DNA from: Clostridia bacterium
GTDB taxonomy: Bacteria; Bacillota; Clostridia; Oscillospirales; CAG-272
DNA: 32,197 bases
Direction: 5' to 3'
NCBI GenBank assembly: GCA_017456005.1
Contig: JAFTLJ010000003.1
Coordinates: 1-32,197 of the forward strand
Positions 24,150-31,306 of the stretch are shown here, piece by piece. Under the pieces are notes generated by a model. It was given only the letters and a program-made list of their open reading frames with translations. It did not search any database and had not been told where the DNA came from. Positions within the stretch are counted from its first letter, which is position 1. The number at the start of each line of letters is the position of its first letter. The position numbers and the translations under genes were made by a program.

Positions 24150-25217
24150 TTATTTGCCGATAACTTCTTTGTTATATCTTTCTTTTGCTCGTTCTATGAA
24201 GACCTTAAATCTTTCTTCACCTCTTATCGAATCAAAATCTTTTTGATTAAGATGATATATCAAAGTTTCAAGCCCGTGTTCTTTTGCTGTTTCGGCATCG
24301 TGTGTGTATTTGGTTAAATTAAGAAAGATATTGTTTTTGTATTGGAAATCTCCTAAAGGAAGGCTGTATTTGAAAATAATTTCATCAAGCCATTTCTCCA
24401 TTTCAGAGTACATACTTTCATAATCTTGTATTTTTGCGAGTTTTTTGCATAACAATGTGCGTATCCAGACATAAACGTAACAACTCCTTTCTTTGCTATT
24501 GTTGTAATAGAGCAGGTCGAGTAACTTTGTGGCTGTGCGATATGCAAAAACAGCGTTTTCGTCGGTGCTGTATGATTGTCGAATCAAACACCAGACCGCT
24601 TCTTCAATACAATATGACAGTAGTTCTTGATTTACCTCGTTTCTTTTTTCATATCCATCTATATTTGCAAGTTCTGCTATACTTGAAATATGAATGGGCG
24701 GCAACAAATTTGCTGCTCTGGCGGCATTGTTTATGTCACCAATACGGCTATAGCAGAAGCACAAATTATCGATGGATTTCCATCTGAGTTGGGAATCTGT
24801 ACATTCATCAAGTATTTTTTCAAGCAATCCTATTGCAGCAATATAATCTTCCTTTTTCTTGCGGCAAGAATACGCTTGTGCAAGTTCAAAACGAATGGTG
24901 TTATTTCTGGGGTAGGATTTAAGCAATTCTTCCCATAACGCTATGCTTTTGTCGTTAGTTGTTTCGGGCAGTTCGGTAATCTTTTTGGTATTCTCTATAG
25001 CATCTTCTATTCCATTGGGATTCAAACCGAAAAGCACATCTGTCGATACCCCAAATACCGAAACAAGTGGTACTACTTGGGAAATATCCGGCATACCTAT
25101 GTTGTTTTCCCATTTGGAAATAGCCTGAGCGGTAACCCCCACTTTTTCTGCGAGTTCTTCTTGCGTTAATTCGGCTTGCTTCCTTAATATTTTTATAATT
25201 TCTCCCATAGTTGACAT
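24150..25217 (-). CDS. XRE-family regulator with TPR-like C-terminal region
   Basis: A 355-residue protein with an N-terminal helix-turn-helix at about 5-62 (LRKQAELTQEELAEKVGVTA, then QAISKWENNIGMPDISQVVP). The remainder is alpha-helical and resembles tetratricopeptide repeats: LWEELLKSYPRNNTIRFELA and later pairs of helices of about 34 residues. Proteins of this build often bind peptides or partner proteins and regulate a nearby or distant gene. I start it at ATG 25217, seven bases after AGGAGG. Upstream, TGCGAT and ATCGCA flank a likely -10 region and could be its own operator. No obvious terminator separates it from tyrS, but tyrS has its own promoter. Confidence 0.82.
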   Translation of the reverse strand: MSTMGEIIKILRKQAELTQEELAEKVGVTAQAISKWENNIGMPDISQVVPLVSVFGVSTDVLFGLNPNGIEDAIENTKKITELPETTNDKSIALWEELLKSYPRNNTIRFELAQAYSCRKKKEDYIAAIGLLEKILDECTDSQLRWKSIDNLCFCYSRIGDINNAARAANLLPPIHISSIAELANIDGYEKRNEVNQELLSYCIEEAVWCLIRQSYSTDENAVFAYRTATKLLDLLYYNNSKERSCYVYVWIRTLLCKKLAKIQDYESMYSEMEKWLDEIIFKYSLPLGDFQYKNNIFLNLTKYTHDAETAKEHGLETLIYHLNQKDFDSIRGEERFKVFIERAKERYNKEVIGK

Positions 25218-25245
25218 AATTTTTCCTCCTGAAATATAAAATTGG

Positions 25246-25273
25246 TGCGATTTCTACTGTATATATTATCGCA
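25246..25273. promoter_or_regulatory. Inverted repeat upstream of the XRE gene
   Basis: TGCGAT (25246-25251) and ATCGCA (25268-25273) are complementary, 16 bases apart, and surround an AT-rich candidate -10 (TATATA). Autoregulation is possible; half-sites are short. Confidence 0.3.
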
Positions 25274-25341
25274 TAATAAAAAGAATTTTAGAAGCGAGAG
25301 AAAGACGAATTTTTTTAAACTGTGCGTTGATATATTTGCAT

Positions 25342-25370
25342 AAAAAAACGGCGAGTATTTTCTCACCGTT
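25342..25370 (-). terminator. Terminator after recN
   Basis: On the minus strand AACGGTGAG and CTCGCCGTT pair with one G-U around AAAATA, followed by seven T. It ends the whole oapA-to-recN gene run. Confidence 0.88.
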
Positions 25371-25379
25371 AAATTTTAT

Positions 25380-27056
25380 TTACTTTACCGCATCAAGCAG
25401 TTCTCTTGCCGCCGCCTGCGCTTGCTCTGTCACGTTTGCGCCGCCTATTATACGGGCTATTTCCGCCACGCGCTCATCATACGAAAGCGTACGGATGCTC
25501 GATTCCGTTCTGCCGCTAACCTCTTTTTTTGAAACGAAAAAGTGTGTGCTTGCCGTGGCGGCAATCTGCGGGGAGTGTGTAACGCAGAGCACCTGTGTGC
25601 CGCTTTCTGCGACTTCGCGGAGCTTTATGCCTATTTTGTGCGAGGTTTTGCCCGAAATACCCGTATCAATTTCATCGAAGATGAGTGTGGGCGTTTTTTC
25701 TTTGTCTGCAAGCGCGCATTTGAGCGCGAGCATTGTGCGCGAAAGCTCGCCGCCGCTCGCTATACGGGAAAGCGGCATAAGCGGCTCGCCGGGGTTGGCG
25801 GAAACGAGGAAAGAAACCGCATCGCCACCATTCTTGGCAAATTCAGAAAGTGGTTCTACGGCGATTTCAAAGCGAACCTTGCCCATTTCAAGAAAGCGAA
25901 GTTCGTTTATTATCTTTTCTTCAAAGATTTTTGCCGCCGCACGGCGTTTTTTCGTTATTTCCTCGGCTTTTGCGGCGAGGCGTGTACGAACCTCGCGAAG
26001 CTCGTTTTCCATGTCCTCCAGCATTTCTCCCGAATGCTCGAGAGTTTTAAGCTCTGCTGCCGTTTTCTCGCGGAATGCTATAACTTCCTCTACAGTTGCG
26101 CCGTATTTGCGTTTAAGCTTGGAAATTGCGGCAAGGCGTGTTTCTATTTTATCGAGAAGTTCGGTGGGGTTCTTAACACCTACGTCACATTCTTTATATA
26201 TAGTTTCTGCAATATCCTCCAAACGGTACATAAAATCGTTCAGAGTTTCAAGGTATTCTTCTGCCTTCGGTAAAACGTCTGCAAGCGCCTCTATAGCATC
26301 CGAAGATTTGCGTATGAGGTCTGTGGCGGAGTTGCCTTTTTCGTTTTGATACAGCGCGCGGTAAACGAGGTTTGAGTATTTGGAAATTTTTTCGGCGCTT
26401 GCGAGCTTCTTTTTCTTTATTTCCAGGGCTTCTTCTTCGCCTTCGTGCGGTTTTACTGCGTCTATATCCGCAAGCTGATATTTGAGCAACTCTATAGTAC
26501 GCTCTTTCTGCGTTTCTTTGCGGCGCAACTCTTCCATTTTTGTGCGTATTGCGGAATATTCCTCGAAAATAACCTCATATTCGGCAAGCGGCGCGGTTAT
26601 ATCCGCCATAGCATCGAGATAGGTTATATGGTTTTCTTCCTCCAAAAGCGCCCAGCTCGCGTGCTGACCGTGTATGTTTATGAGAAATTCGCCAACCTCG
26701 CGAAGAATCGCGGCAGGAACTGTTCTGCCGTTGATTTTTGCGGTAGACGAGCCCGAAGCGCCGATATCACGGCGAATAAAGAGCGTGTTATCGTCCTCGG
26801 GCGGAAAGCCGAGCTCGGCAAGGCGGGATATTTCGTTTTCTGTAAAATCTGTAAAAAGCGCTGTTACACTTGCATTTTTTTCGCCGTTGCGCAGCAGCTC
26901 CTTGCTGGCGCGCGCACCCATAATAAGCCCAATGGCATCTATAATTATAGATTTACCTGCGCCTGTTTCACCTGTGAGCACAGAAAAACCGTGCGAAAGC
27001 TCCACGCATTCCTTTTTTACTATGGCGATATTTTCTATGCAAAGCTCTTTTAACAT
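25380..27056 (-). CDS. recN: DNA repair protein RecN
   Basis: RecN is an SMC-like ATPase that acts early in double-strand break repair. The 558-residue length is normal. Walker A GETGAGKS is at 29-36, and a coiled coil spans about 160-380 with interruptions. The ABC signature SGGELSR is at 434-440, and Walker B LIFDEIDTGISG at 458-469. The conserved INGRTVPAA and IHGQH segments lie between. AAAGGAG precedes the start. It is the last gene of the tlyA-nadK-argR-recN run, a conserved firmicute order. Confidence 0.97.
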   Translation of the reverse strand: MLKELCIENIAIVKKECVELSHGFSVLTGETGAGKSIIIDAIGLIMGARASKELLRNGEKNASVTALFTDFTENEISRLAELGFPPEDDNTLFIRRDIGASGSSTAKINGRTVPAAILREVGEFLINIHGQHASWALLEEENHITYLDAMADITAPLAEYEVIFEEYSAIRTKMEELRRKETQKERTIELLKYQLADIDAVKPHEGEEEALEIKKKKLASAEKISKYSNLVYRALYQNEKGNSATDLIRKSSDAIEALADVLPKAEEYLETLNDFMYRLEDIAETIYKECDVGVKNPTELLDKIETRLAAISKLKRKYGATVEEVIAFREKTAAELKTLEHSGEMLEDMENELREVRTRLAAKAEEITKKRRAAAKIFEEKIINELRFLEMGKVRFEIAVEPLSEFAKNGGDAVSFLVSANPGEPLMPLSRIASGGELSRTMLALKCALADKEKTPTLIFDEIDTGISGKTSHKIGIKLREVAESGTQVLCVTHSPQIAATASTHFFVSKKEVSGRTESSIRTLSYDERVAEIARIIGGANVTEQAQAAARELLDAVK

Positions 27057-27072
27057 AATACGCTCCTTTTAT

Positions 27073-27097
27073 AAAATCTGCCGCTTTGCGCGGCAGA
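27073..27097 (-). terminator. Hairpin between argR and recN
   Basis: TCTGCCGC (27077-27084) and GCGGCAGA (27090-27097) around TTTGC; TTTTAT follows on the minus strand. The short T run suggests partial termination, lowering recN expression. Confidence 0.65.
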
Positions 27098-27101
27098 AGT
27101 T

Positions 27102-27557
27102 TTATGCTACTGATATAACTGCGCGGAGGTTGTTTGTAACTCTTTCCGCTTCGTCGTCATTTTTAACCACAATAAAAATCGTGTCGTCGCCTGCTATGCA
27201 CCCTATGATGCTGTCGCCTGCGAGCGCGTCTACAGCGGCTGCCGCAGCGTTTGCCATGCCGGGATATGTTTTTATAACAACTATATTTTCCGCGTTTTGT
27301 ATAGAAGTGGCGGTGTCGCGCAGAATGCTCTTGAATTTTGCGCCGGAGGTAACGTCGTCGCGACGGGGAAGGGCGTATTTATATTTGCCGTCTTCCGTGG
27401 CAATTTTGACAAGCTGAAGCTGCTTTATATCGCGCGAAACCGTGGCTTGAGTAACGTCATAACCGCCTTCACAGAGCTTGTTTATAAGCTCATCTTGCGT
27501 TTCTATATTGTATTCGGTTATAATTTCGAGTATTTTTGCGTGTCTTGAATTTTTCAT
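27102..27557 (-). CDS. argR: Arginine repressor ArgR/AhrC
   Basis: ArgR is a hexameric arginine-dependent repressor of arginine synthesis and activator of catabolism. The 151-residue length is typical. The N-terminal winged helix carries the recognition segment ATVSRDIKQLQLVK (38-51) with the invariant S41-R42-D43. The C-terminal arginine-binding and oligomerisation domain has IIGCIAGDDTIFIV (117-130), including the D124-D125 pair that contacts arginine. AAGGAG precedes the start, and it begins 12 bases after the nadK stop. Confidence 0.96.
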   Translation of the reverse strand: MKNSRHAKILEIITEYNIETQDELINKLCEGGYDVTQATVSRDIKQLQLVKIATEDGKYKYALPRRDDVTSGAKFKSILRDTATSIQNAENIVVIKTYPGMANAAAAAVDALAGDSIIGCIAGDDTIFIVVKNDDEAERVTNNLRAVISVA

Positions 27558-27569
27558 ATGGACTACTCC

Positions 27570-28439
27570 TTATTTACGGTACATTTTTGTGCTCAGGATA
27601 TCGAAAAAGCGGTTTTGGTTTGTTTTTACGAATTTTGTTTTAAAAGGCGATTTTGTAACTGTTATAACTGCGTCTTCGGAAACGAGAATACCATCTCTGC
27701 CGTCCGGTGTTACGAGAATGCCCGTACTTTTCGGGTGGTTGGTTCTGCCGCGCGCCGTTAACTTTACGTTCGCACCGAAAACGAGTGGGCGCGTCATGAG
27801 CGAGTGAGGGCAGATGGGAGTTACGCAGATTGCTTCCAGCGCAGGGTCGAGTATGGGGCCGCCTGCGGAAAGGGAATATGCCGTAGAACCCGTAGGGGTT
27901 GCTATTATAATGCCGTCTGAATGGCAGTTGAGCGCAACGCTGTCGTCACATTTCAGCTCCATTTCCGTTATTTTGGAGCAAACGGAGGAGGTTAGCGCCA
28001 CTTCGTTCAGCACGCTCACATTCTTTTCCGTTTTGCCGTCCTTTATATTTAAATGAAGCATCATATGTTCTTCTGTTTCAAATCCGTTTTCAAAAACGGA
28101 ACGGAGAACTGAAATTTCGTTTTTTTCTATAGTCGTGAGAAATCCGAGGTTGCCGAGGTTTATACCGAATATCGGTATACCTGTGCCTGCGATTCTTGCA
28201 CAGGCATCTAAAATAGAGCCGTCGCCGCCGAGCACGATGGCGGTATCTGCATTAACAGCTACGAGCTGCTCTTCGGGAAGAAAAACTATGCCGAAGGCAG
28301 AAAGCTCTGCGGCAAACCTTTCATGCATAAAAACCGAAACTCCGCACGTTTTTGCAGTTTGTATAATGCTTTTGGTGCAGGCAAGCTCTGTGTCGCGTTC
28401 CGGGTTTGGGAAGAGCAGAATGCTTTTTATTTTGTTCAT
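27570..28439 (-). CDS. nadK: NAD kinase
   Basis: NadK phosphorylates NAD to NADP. I start at ATG 28439, eight bases after GGGAGG, which lies in the last codons of tlyA; the frame is open to 28460. The 289-residue protein has GGDGS at 71-75, the GINLGNLGFL segment at 92-101, NE at 145-146 and the strongly conserved SDGIIIATPTGSTAYSLSAG at 174-193. Gene order and spacing (four bases after tlyA, 12 before argR) show one operon. Confidence 0.97.
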   Translation of the reverse strand: MNKIKSILLFPNPERDTELACTKSIIQTAKTCGVSVFMHERFAAELSAFGIVFLPEEQLVAVNADTAIVLGGDGSILDACARIAGTGIPIFGINLGNLGFLTTIEKNEISVLRSVFENGFETEEHMMLHLNIKDGKTEKNVSVLNEVALTSSVCSKITEMELKCDDSVALNCHSDGIIIATPTGSTAYSLSAGGPILDPALEAICVTPICPHSLMTRPLVFGANVKLTARGRTNHPKSTGILVTPDGRDGILVSEDAVITVTKSPFKTKFVKTNQNRFFDILSTKMYRK

Positions 28440-28443
28440 ATAC

Positions 28444-29229
28444 TTAACCTCCCATAACACAGTTTTTTATTGTTTCTTCCGCTATCGGTGCGGAGGGCAC
28501 GTTTTTTACAAAGAGTGCCAGATATTCAGTATTGCCGTCGCCGCCCGTTATAGGGGAGCGCGTGAGCGCGGCAGGGTAAAGCCCTGAAAGCGCCGCTTTG
28601 CCGAAAAGCTCCGAAATTATTTTTATGTGAACCTTCTTATCCTTGCATATGCCGCCGGAGGAAAGGTTTTTTTTGCCGCATTCAAACTGCGGTTTTATAA
28701 GGCTTATGAATTTGCCGCCGTCGCACAGCATGGAGGCAACGGGGGTGTATATCAGCGATTGAGAGATAAACGAAACGTCGGAAACGGCGAGCGCAAAATC
28801 TGCAAAGCCAATTATTTCGGGCGAAAGATTTTTCGCGTTTATGCCCTCTAAGTTTATCACACGGCTGTCGCACAGCAAAGAGGGGGCGAGCTGACCGTGC
28901 CCTACGTCCACAGCGTAGACCTTTTTTGCACCGTGACGGAGCAAACAGTCGGTAAAGCCGCCTGTGGAAGCCCCTACGTCGAGCGCAATCGCGTTTTCTG
29001 TTTCCACGGAAAATACAGTAAGAGCCGCTTCGAGCTTAAGCCCGCCGCGACTCACGTATTTCGAGGGTTCGTTTATTTTTATTTCGCTGTCGAGCGTGTT
29101 TTCGGGAATATCCTGCGAAGGTTTGGCAATTTTTTTGCCGCCGAGCTCGACACCGCTTTTTATAAGCTCTGCCGCGTGTGTTCTGCTTTTTGCAAAACCA
29201 CGGGTAAAGAGAAATACATCTGCGCGCAT
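28444..29229 (-). CDS. tlyA: TlyA-family rRNA 2'-O-methyltransferase
   Basis: TlyA methylates ribose 2'-OH groups in rRNA in well-studied species and is often annotated as hemolysin. The 261-residue protein has an S4 domain at about 1-60 (RADVFLFTRGFAKSRTHAAE in full), then the linker SRGGLKL at 60-66. An FtsJ-like domain follows: LDVGASTGGFTD at 83-94, DVGHGQL at 108-114, SDVSF at 150-154 and LIKPQFE at 177-183. The K-D-K-E catalytic set is plausible from these blocks. GGAG precedes the ATG. It is adjacent to nadK and follows the small membrane protein by 17 bases. Confidence 0.95.
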   Translation of the reverse strand: MRADVFLFTRGFAKSRTHAAELIKSGVELGGKKIAKPSQDIPENTLDSEIKINEPSKYVSRGGLKLEAALTVFSVETENAIALDVGASTGGFTDCLLRHGAKKVYAVDVGHGQLAPSLLCDSRVINLEGINAKNLSPEIIGFADFALAVSDVSFISQSLIYTPVASMLCDGGKFISLIKPQFECGKKNLSSGGICKDKKVHIKIISELFGKAALSGLYPAALTRSPITGGDGNTEYLALFVKNVPSAPIAEETIKNCVMGG

Positions 29230-29246
29230 AGTGTTTTCTCCGAGTT

Positions 29247-29801
29247 TTATTTTTTGATGTATTGATACGTTATATCTTTATTGAAGTCTATTACGGAAAT
29301 ATTGCAAATGTTCATTTCCGCAAGCTTTTTGCAGGCCGCTTCCATTTCCTCTTTGCTCATGGTATAGGAGGATAGGGAAAGGTGGTTGCCGGTATCTTCA
29401 AATTTTTTTGCGTAGTTTACGTTTACGATTTCGCCGTCTTCAAAAACAAATTTGAAATGTGCGGAAAACTCTTCGTTTTCCCATTCCGTGAAGTTTACTG
29501 CTATTCTTTTTATTGCGGAAAGCTCAAATTCATCCTTGCTCATACCGTAGACTATCTTTATTTTACCGTCTTTTCGTATGTACAAGCCCGTTTTCGGGAG
29601 TGTGATGACGTTTATGAGCAATACGACAAAAATTGCGGCGATGGCTATTTTCAGAACAATGCTTGCTATGCTGAGCTTTACGGGGATGAGCACAAGAATG
29701 GCAAGTATGATGGCAGCGATAAGACGCGGCAAAAGTATTTTGTTTGTTTTTACGAGCGTAAAGCGTTCATCCTGCGATATTTTAACATCGTTAAGTGACA
29801 T
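29247..29801 (-). CDS. Small membrane protein with PH-like cytoplasmic domain, function unknown
   Basis: A 184-residue protein I do not recognise as a named family. Residues 1-24 are charged, two membrane helices follow at about 25-41 and 45-66, and the rest is soluble with beta-rich stretches: TGLYIRKDGKIKIVYG, then FELSAIKRIAVNFTEW and FKFVFEDGEIVNVNY. This pattern resembles bacterial PH-like domains attached to two helices. It starts 16 bases after the oapA-like gene and ends 17 bases before tlyA, so it is in the same operon. Its place between oapA and tlyA makes it a candidate accessory component of the OLE system, but this is inference from position only. Confidence 0.6.
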   Translation of the reverse strand: MSLNDVKISQDERFTLVKTNKILLPRLIAAIILAILVLIPVKLSIASIVLKIAIAAIFVVLLINVITLPKTGLYIRKDGKIKIVYGMSKDEFELSAIKRIAVNFTEWENEEFSAHFKFVFEDGEIVNVNYAKKFEDTGNHLSLSSYTMSKEEMEAACKKLAEMNICNISVIDFNKDITYQYIKK

Positions 29802-29817
29802 TTGAGCTACTTCCTTT

Positions 29818-30564
29818 TCAGTTGTTTTTGTCGGCGCTGTCTTCTTTAGTGTCTTTTTCGGTTTTTTTATTTTTTGCTTTGTTTTTATTCTTCTTCGGCT
29901 CGCGAGAAAAAATCGCGAGAAACTTTGCTACGAGTGTTACTATCTCCACGCTGTAGTTAAGACCTATGCCTTTGCCTATGGCCTTACCGCCGACTGTAAT
30001 GGCGGAAACAAGGCCGCAGAGCAACAGGTTTACCCAAAGGGATTCAATGCCCATTGTCTGTGCCAAACGGAGCGCAACGGTTGCTGCCGCAGAACCGGAA
30101 ACGACACCGCATATATCGCCTATAACGTCGTTACAGAAGCTGGAAACCTGGTCTGCCTTTCTTATAAGAGCAAGACCTGTTTTGCCCGCTTTTATTTTTT
30201 GCGATGCCATGGAGTTAAAAGGTTTTTCATTTGCCGTGGCTACGGCAAGACCGATTATATCGAATATGATGCCGAGGAAAACGAAAGCAAGGAGTATAAG
30301 GACCGCCGCGATTATGGGAACGATAGAGAGCACTTCAGCAGAAAGCAAAGAAAGTATTATGGAAATAACGAGCGAAGAAAGGAATGCTGTTATCACCCAT
30401 TTCCAATTTACCATAGAGAAAAGCGATTTTTTCTTTGGCGGTTTAGAGTTCTTTTTTTCTTGCTTTTGCGGGAGCTGTTTTTTTCCAGAACTTGGGTTTT
30501 TGCCGTTTTTAGCGGTGCTTTCGGCTTCTATTTCGTTTTTTTCTTTTCGGTGAATATCTTCCAC
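29818..30564 (-). CDS. oapA: OapA-like OLE-RNA-associated membrane protein
   Basis: A 248-residue membrane protein lying directly downstream of the OLE RNA. It starts with GTG at 30564, seven bases after CGGAGG. The first 50 residues are polar and basic (PPKKKSLFS). Hydrophobic segments occur at about 53-74, 79-109 and 145-195. The FDIIGLAVATANEKPFNSMA segment (101-120) and ALIRKADQVSSFCNDVIGD lead to a DxxxD motif, D146-V-I-G-D150, in a hydrophobic context. A DxxxD motif is a reported feature of OapA, the protein that brings OLE RNA to the membrane. The C-terminal tail (220-248) is strongly basic and could contact RNA. Automated pipelines may call it a CorB/CNNM-like Mg2+ transporter. The name rests on motif plus location. 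Confidence 0.78.
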   Translation of the reverse strand: MEDIHRKEKNEIEAESTAKNGKNPSSGKKQLPQKQEKKNSKPPKKKSLFSMVNWKWVITAFLSSLVISIILSLLSAEVLSIVPIIAAVLILLAFVFLGIIFDIIGLAVATANEKPFNSMASQKIKAGKTGLALIRKADQVSSFCNDVIGDICGVVSGSAAATVALRLAQTMGIESLWVNLLLCGLVSAITVGGKAIGKGIGLNYSVEIVTLVAKFLAIFSREPKKNKNKAKNKKTEKDTKEDSADKNN

Positions 30565-30614
30565 AGAAAAACCTCCGTTATGTATGTTAAATTAAACTAT
30601 ATATTAAGGAAAAA

Positions 30615-31214
30615 GTGACGGTAATGTAAAAAGTAAACTTTGCGACATAAGGTCAAGTTGGTTTTCCCCGTTTTCTACCATTTTTGTTACCAGCAGGCAG
30701 TTTCCCTTTAAAGAAAACGGCGGAGCGTTGCCGTATCCGCTACTTGATTGCCGATGAGTTCGCACTGCAATCCCTTTTACACTTCATACAAGAACAGTCT
30801 AGGAGATTTCCTCGATAAACACAAAGCCCTACCTAGCTTTTTTTGCAGCGGCGGTTTCAATCGGCAATAGGCTTTGCAACCCGGCCAAGGAAAAGCAAAG
30901 TTTAAAATCCGATATTCGCCGCAACCACTCAAAGCAGGCTACGCTATTCGCAGCAACTCAATTGTACCGCATAATAGGTTTAATCTTCCAACCGTAGCCG
31001 CCATAAGGTTATGGCGTACCACAAAAGGAAGCCTCAAAGGTGAGAGGAACGAGGTCCGCATGCCATTGCGGTTCGCCCTCAAACCACTCTTCCAGCAGCC
31101 ACCCCAAACTGGGCGTAAGAAGCAACCACAAGAAGCTTCATCGATGTGCCCGCCAACGGATTTTTAGGCCCGTGTTCGATAAGGCAGTGTTTAACTAGAA
31201 TACTGCACCGTCAC
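30615..31214 (-). ncRNA. ole: OLE RNA (ornate, large, extremophilic), about 600 nt
   Basis: OLE RNA forms a membrane-bound ribonucleoprotein with OapA and is linked in Bacillus halodurans to cold, alcohol and Mg2+ stress responses. Here a 600-nt minus-strand block has no supported ORF. It is richer in GC than its flanks and begins right after a good promoter. Its ends are complementary: GTGACGGT at the 5' end (31214-31207) and ACCGTCAC at the 3' end (30622-30615), followed by TTTTTCC. Internal helices include CGCCATA/TATGGCG (30999-31016), ATTGCCGAT/ATCGGCAAT (30747-30755 with 30860-30868), CTTTGC/GCAAAG (30872-30900), GCTACG/CGCAGC (near 30938-30955) and CCGCA/TGCGG (31056-31071). It is followed by the oapA-like gene and the tlyA-argR-recN cluster, the neighbourhood reported for OLE. 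I assigned it by size, structure and synteny, without an alignment. Confidence 0.85.
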
Positions 31215-31221
31215 AAGAATA

Positions 31222-31250
31222 ATCATACCATATCTTAAAAAAATATTCAA
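31222..31250 (-). promoter_or_regulatory. Promoter of the OLE RNA gene
   Basis: On the minus strand TTGAAT (31250-31245) and TATGAT (31227-31222) are spaced by 17 bases. The predicted start lies at about 31214, exactly at the 5' arm of the terminal helix. Confidence 0.82.
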
Positions 31251-31306
31251 GAGCCAAAAAGTGATTTTTTTGCGATTTTTAGCCGAATTTCCGTCGATTT
31301 TAGGGT

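Noticed and set aside
30874..31167. 97-codon plus-strand ORF in the OLE region, beginning MQPGQGKAKF
   Set aside because: It is antisense to the structured RNA, has no ribosome binding site or promoter and low-complexity Arg/Gln/Pro content. It is an artefact that gene callers often make over large RNAs.
30615..31214. MITE or insertion element bounded by 8-bp terminal inverted repeats
   Set aside because: The complementary 8-bp ends have no target-site duplication outside them, there is no transposase-like remnant, and a promoter starts exactly at one end. RNA end pairing explains it better.
30615..31214. RNase P RNA, tmRNA, group II intron or rRNA fragment
   Set aside because: None of the universal motifs is present: no GAGGAAAGTCCGGGC, no tmRNA tag or tRNA-like end, no domain V hairpin, and no recognisable rRNA segments. 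Length and context fit OLE.
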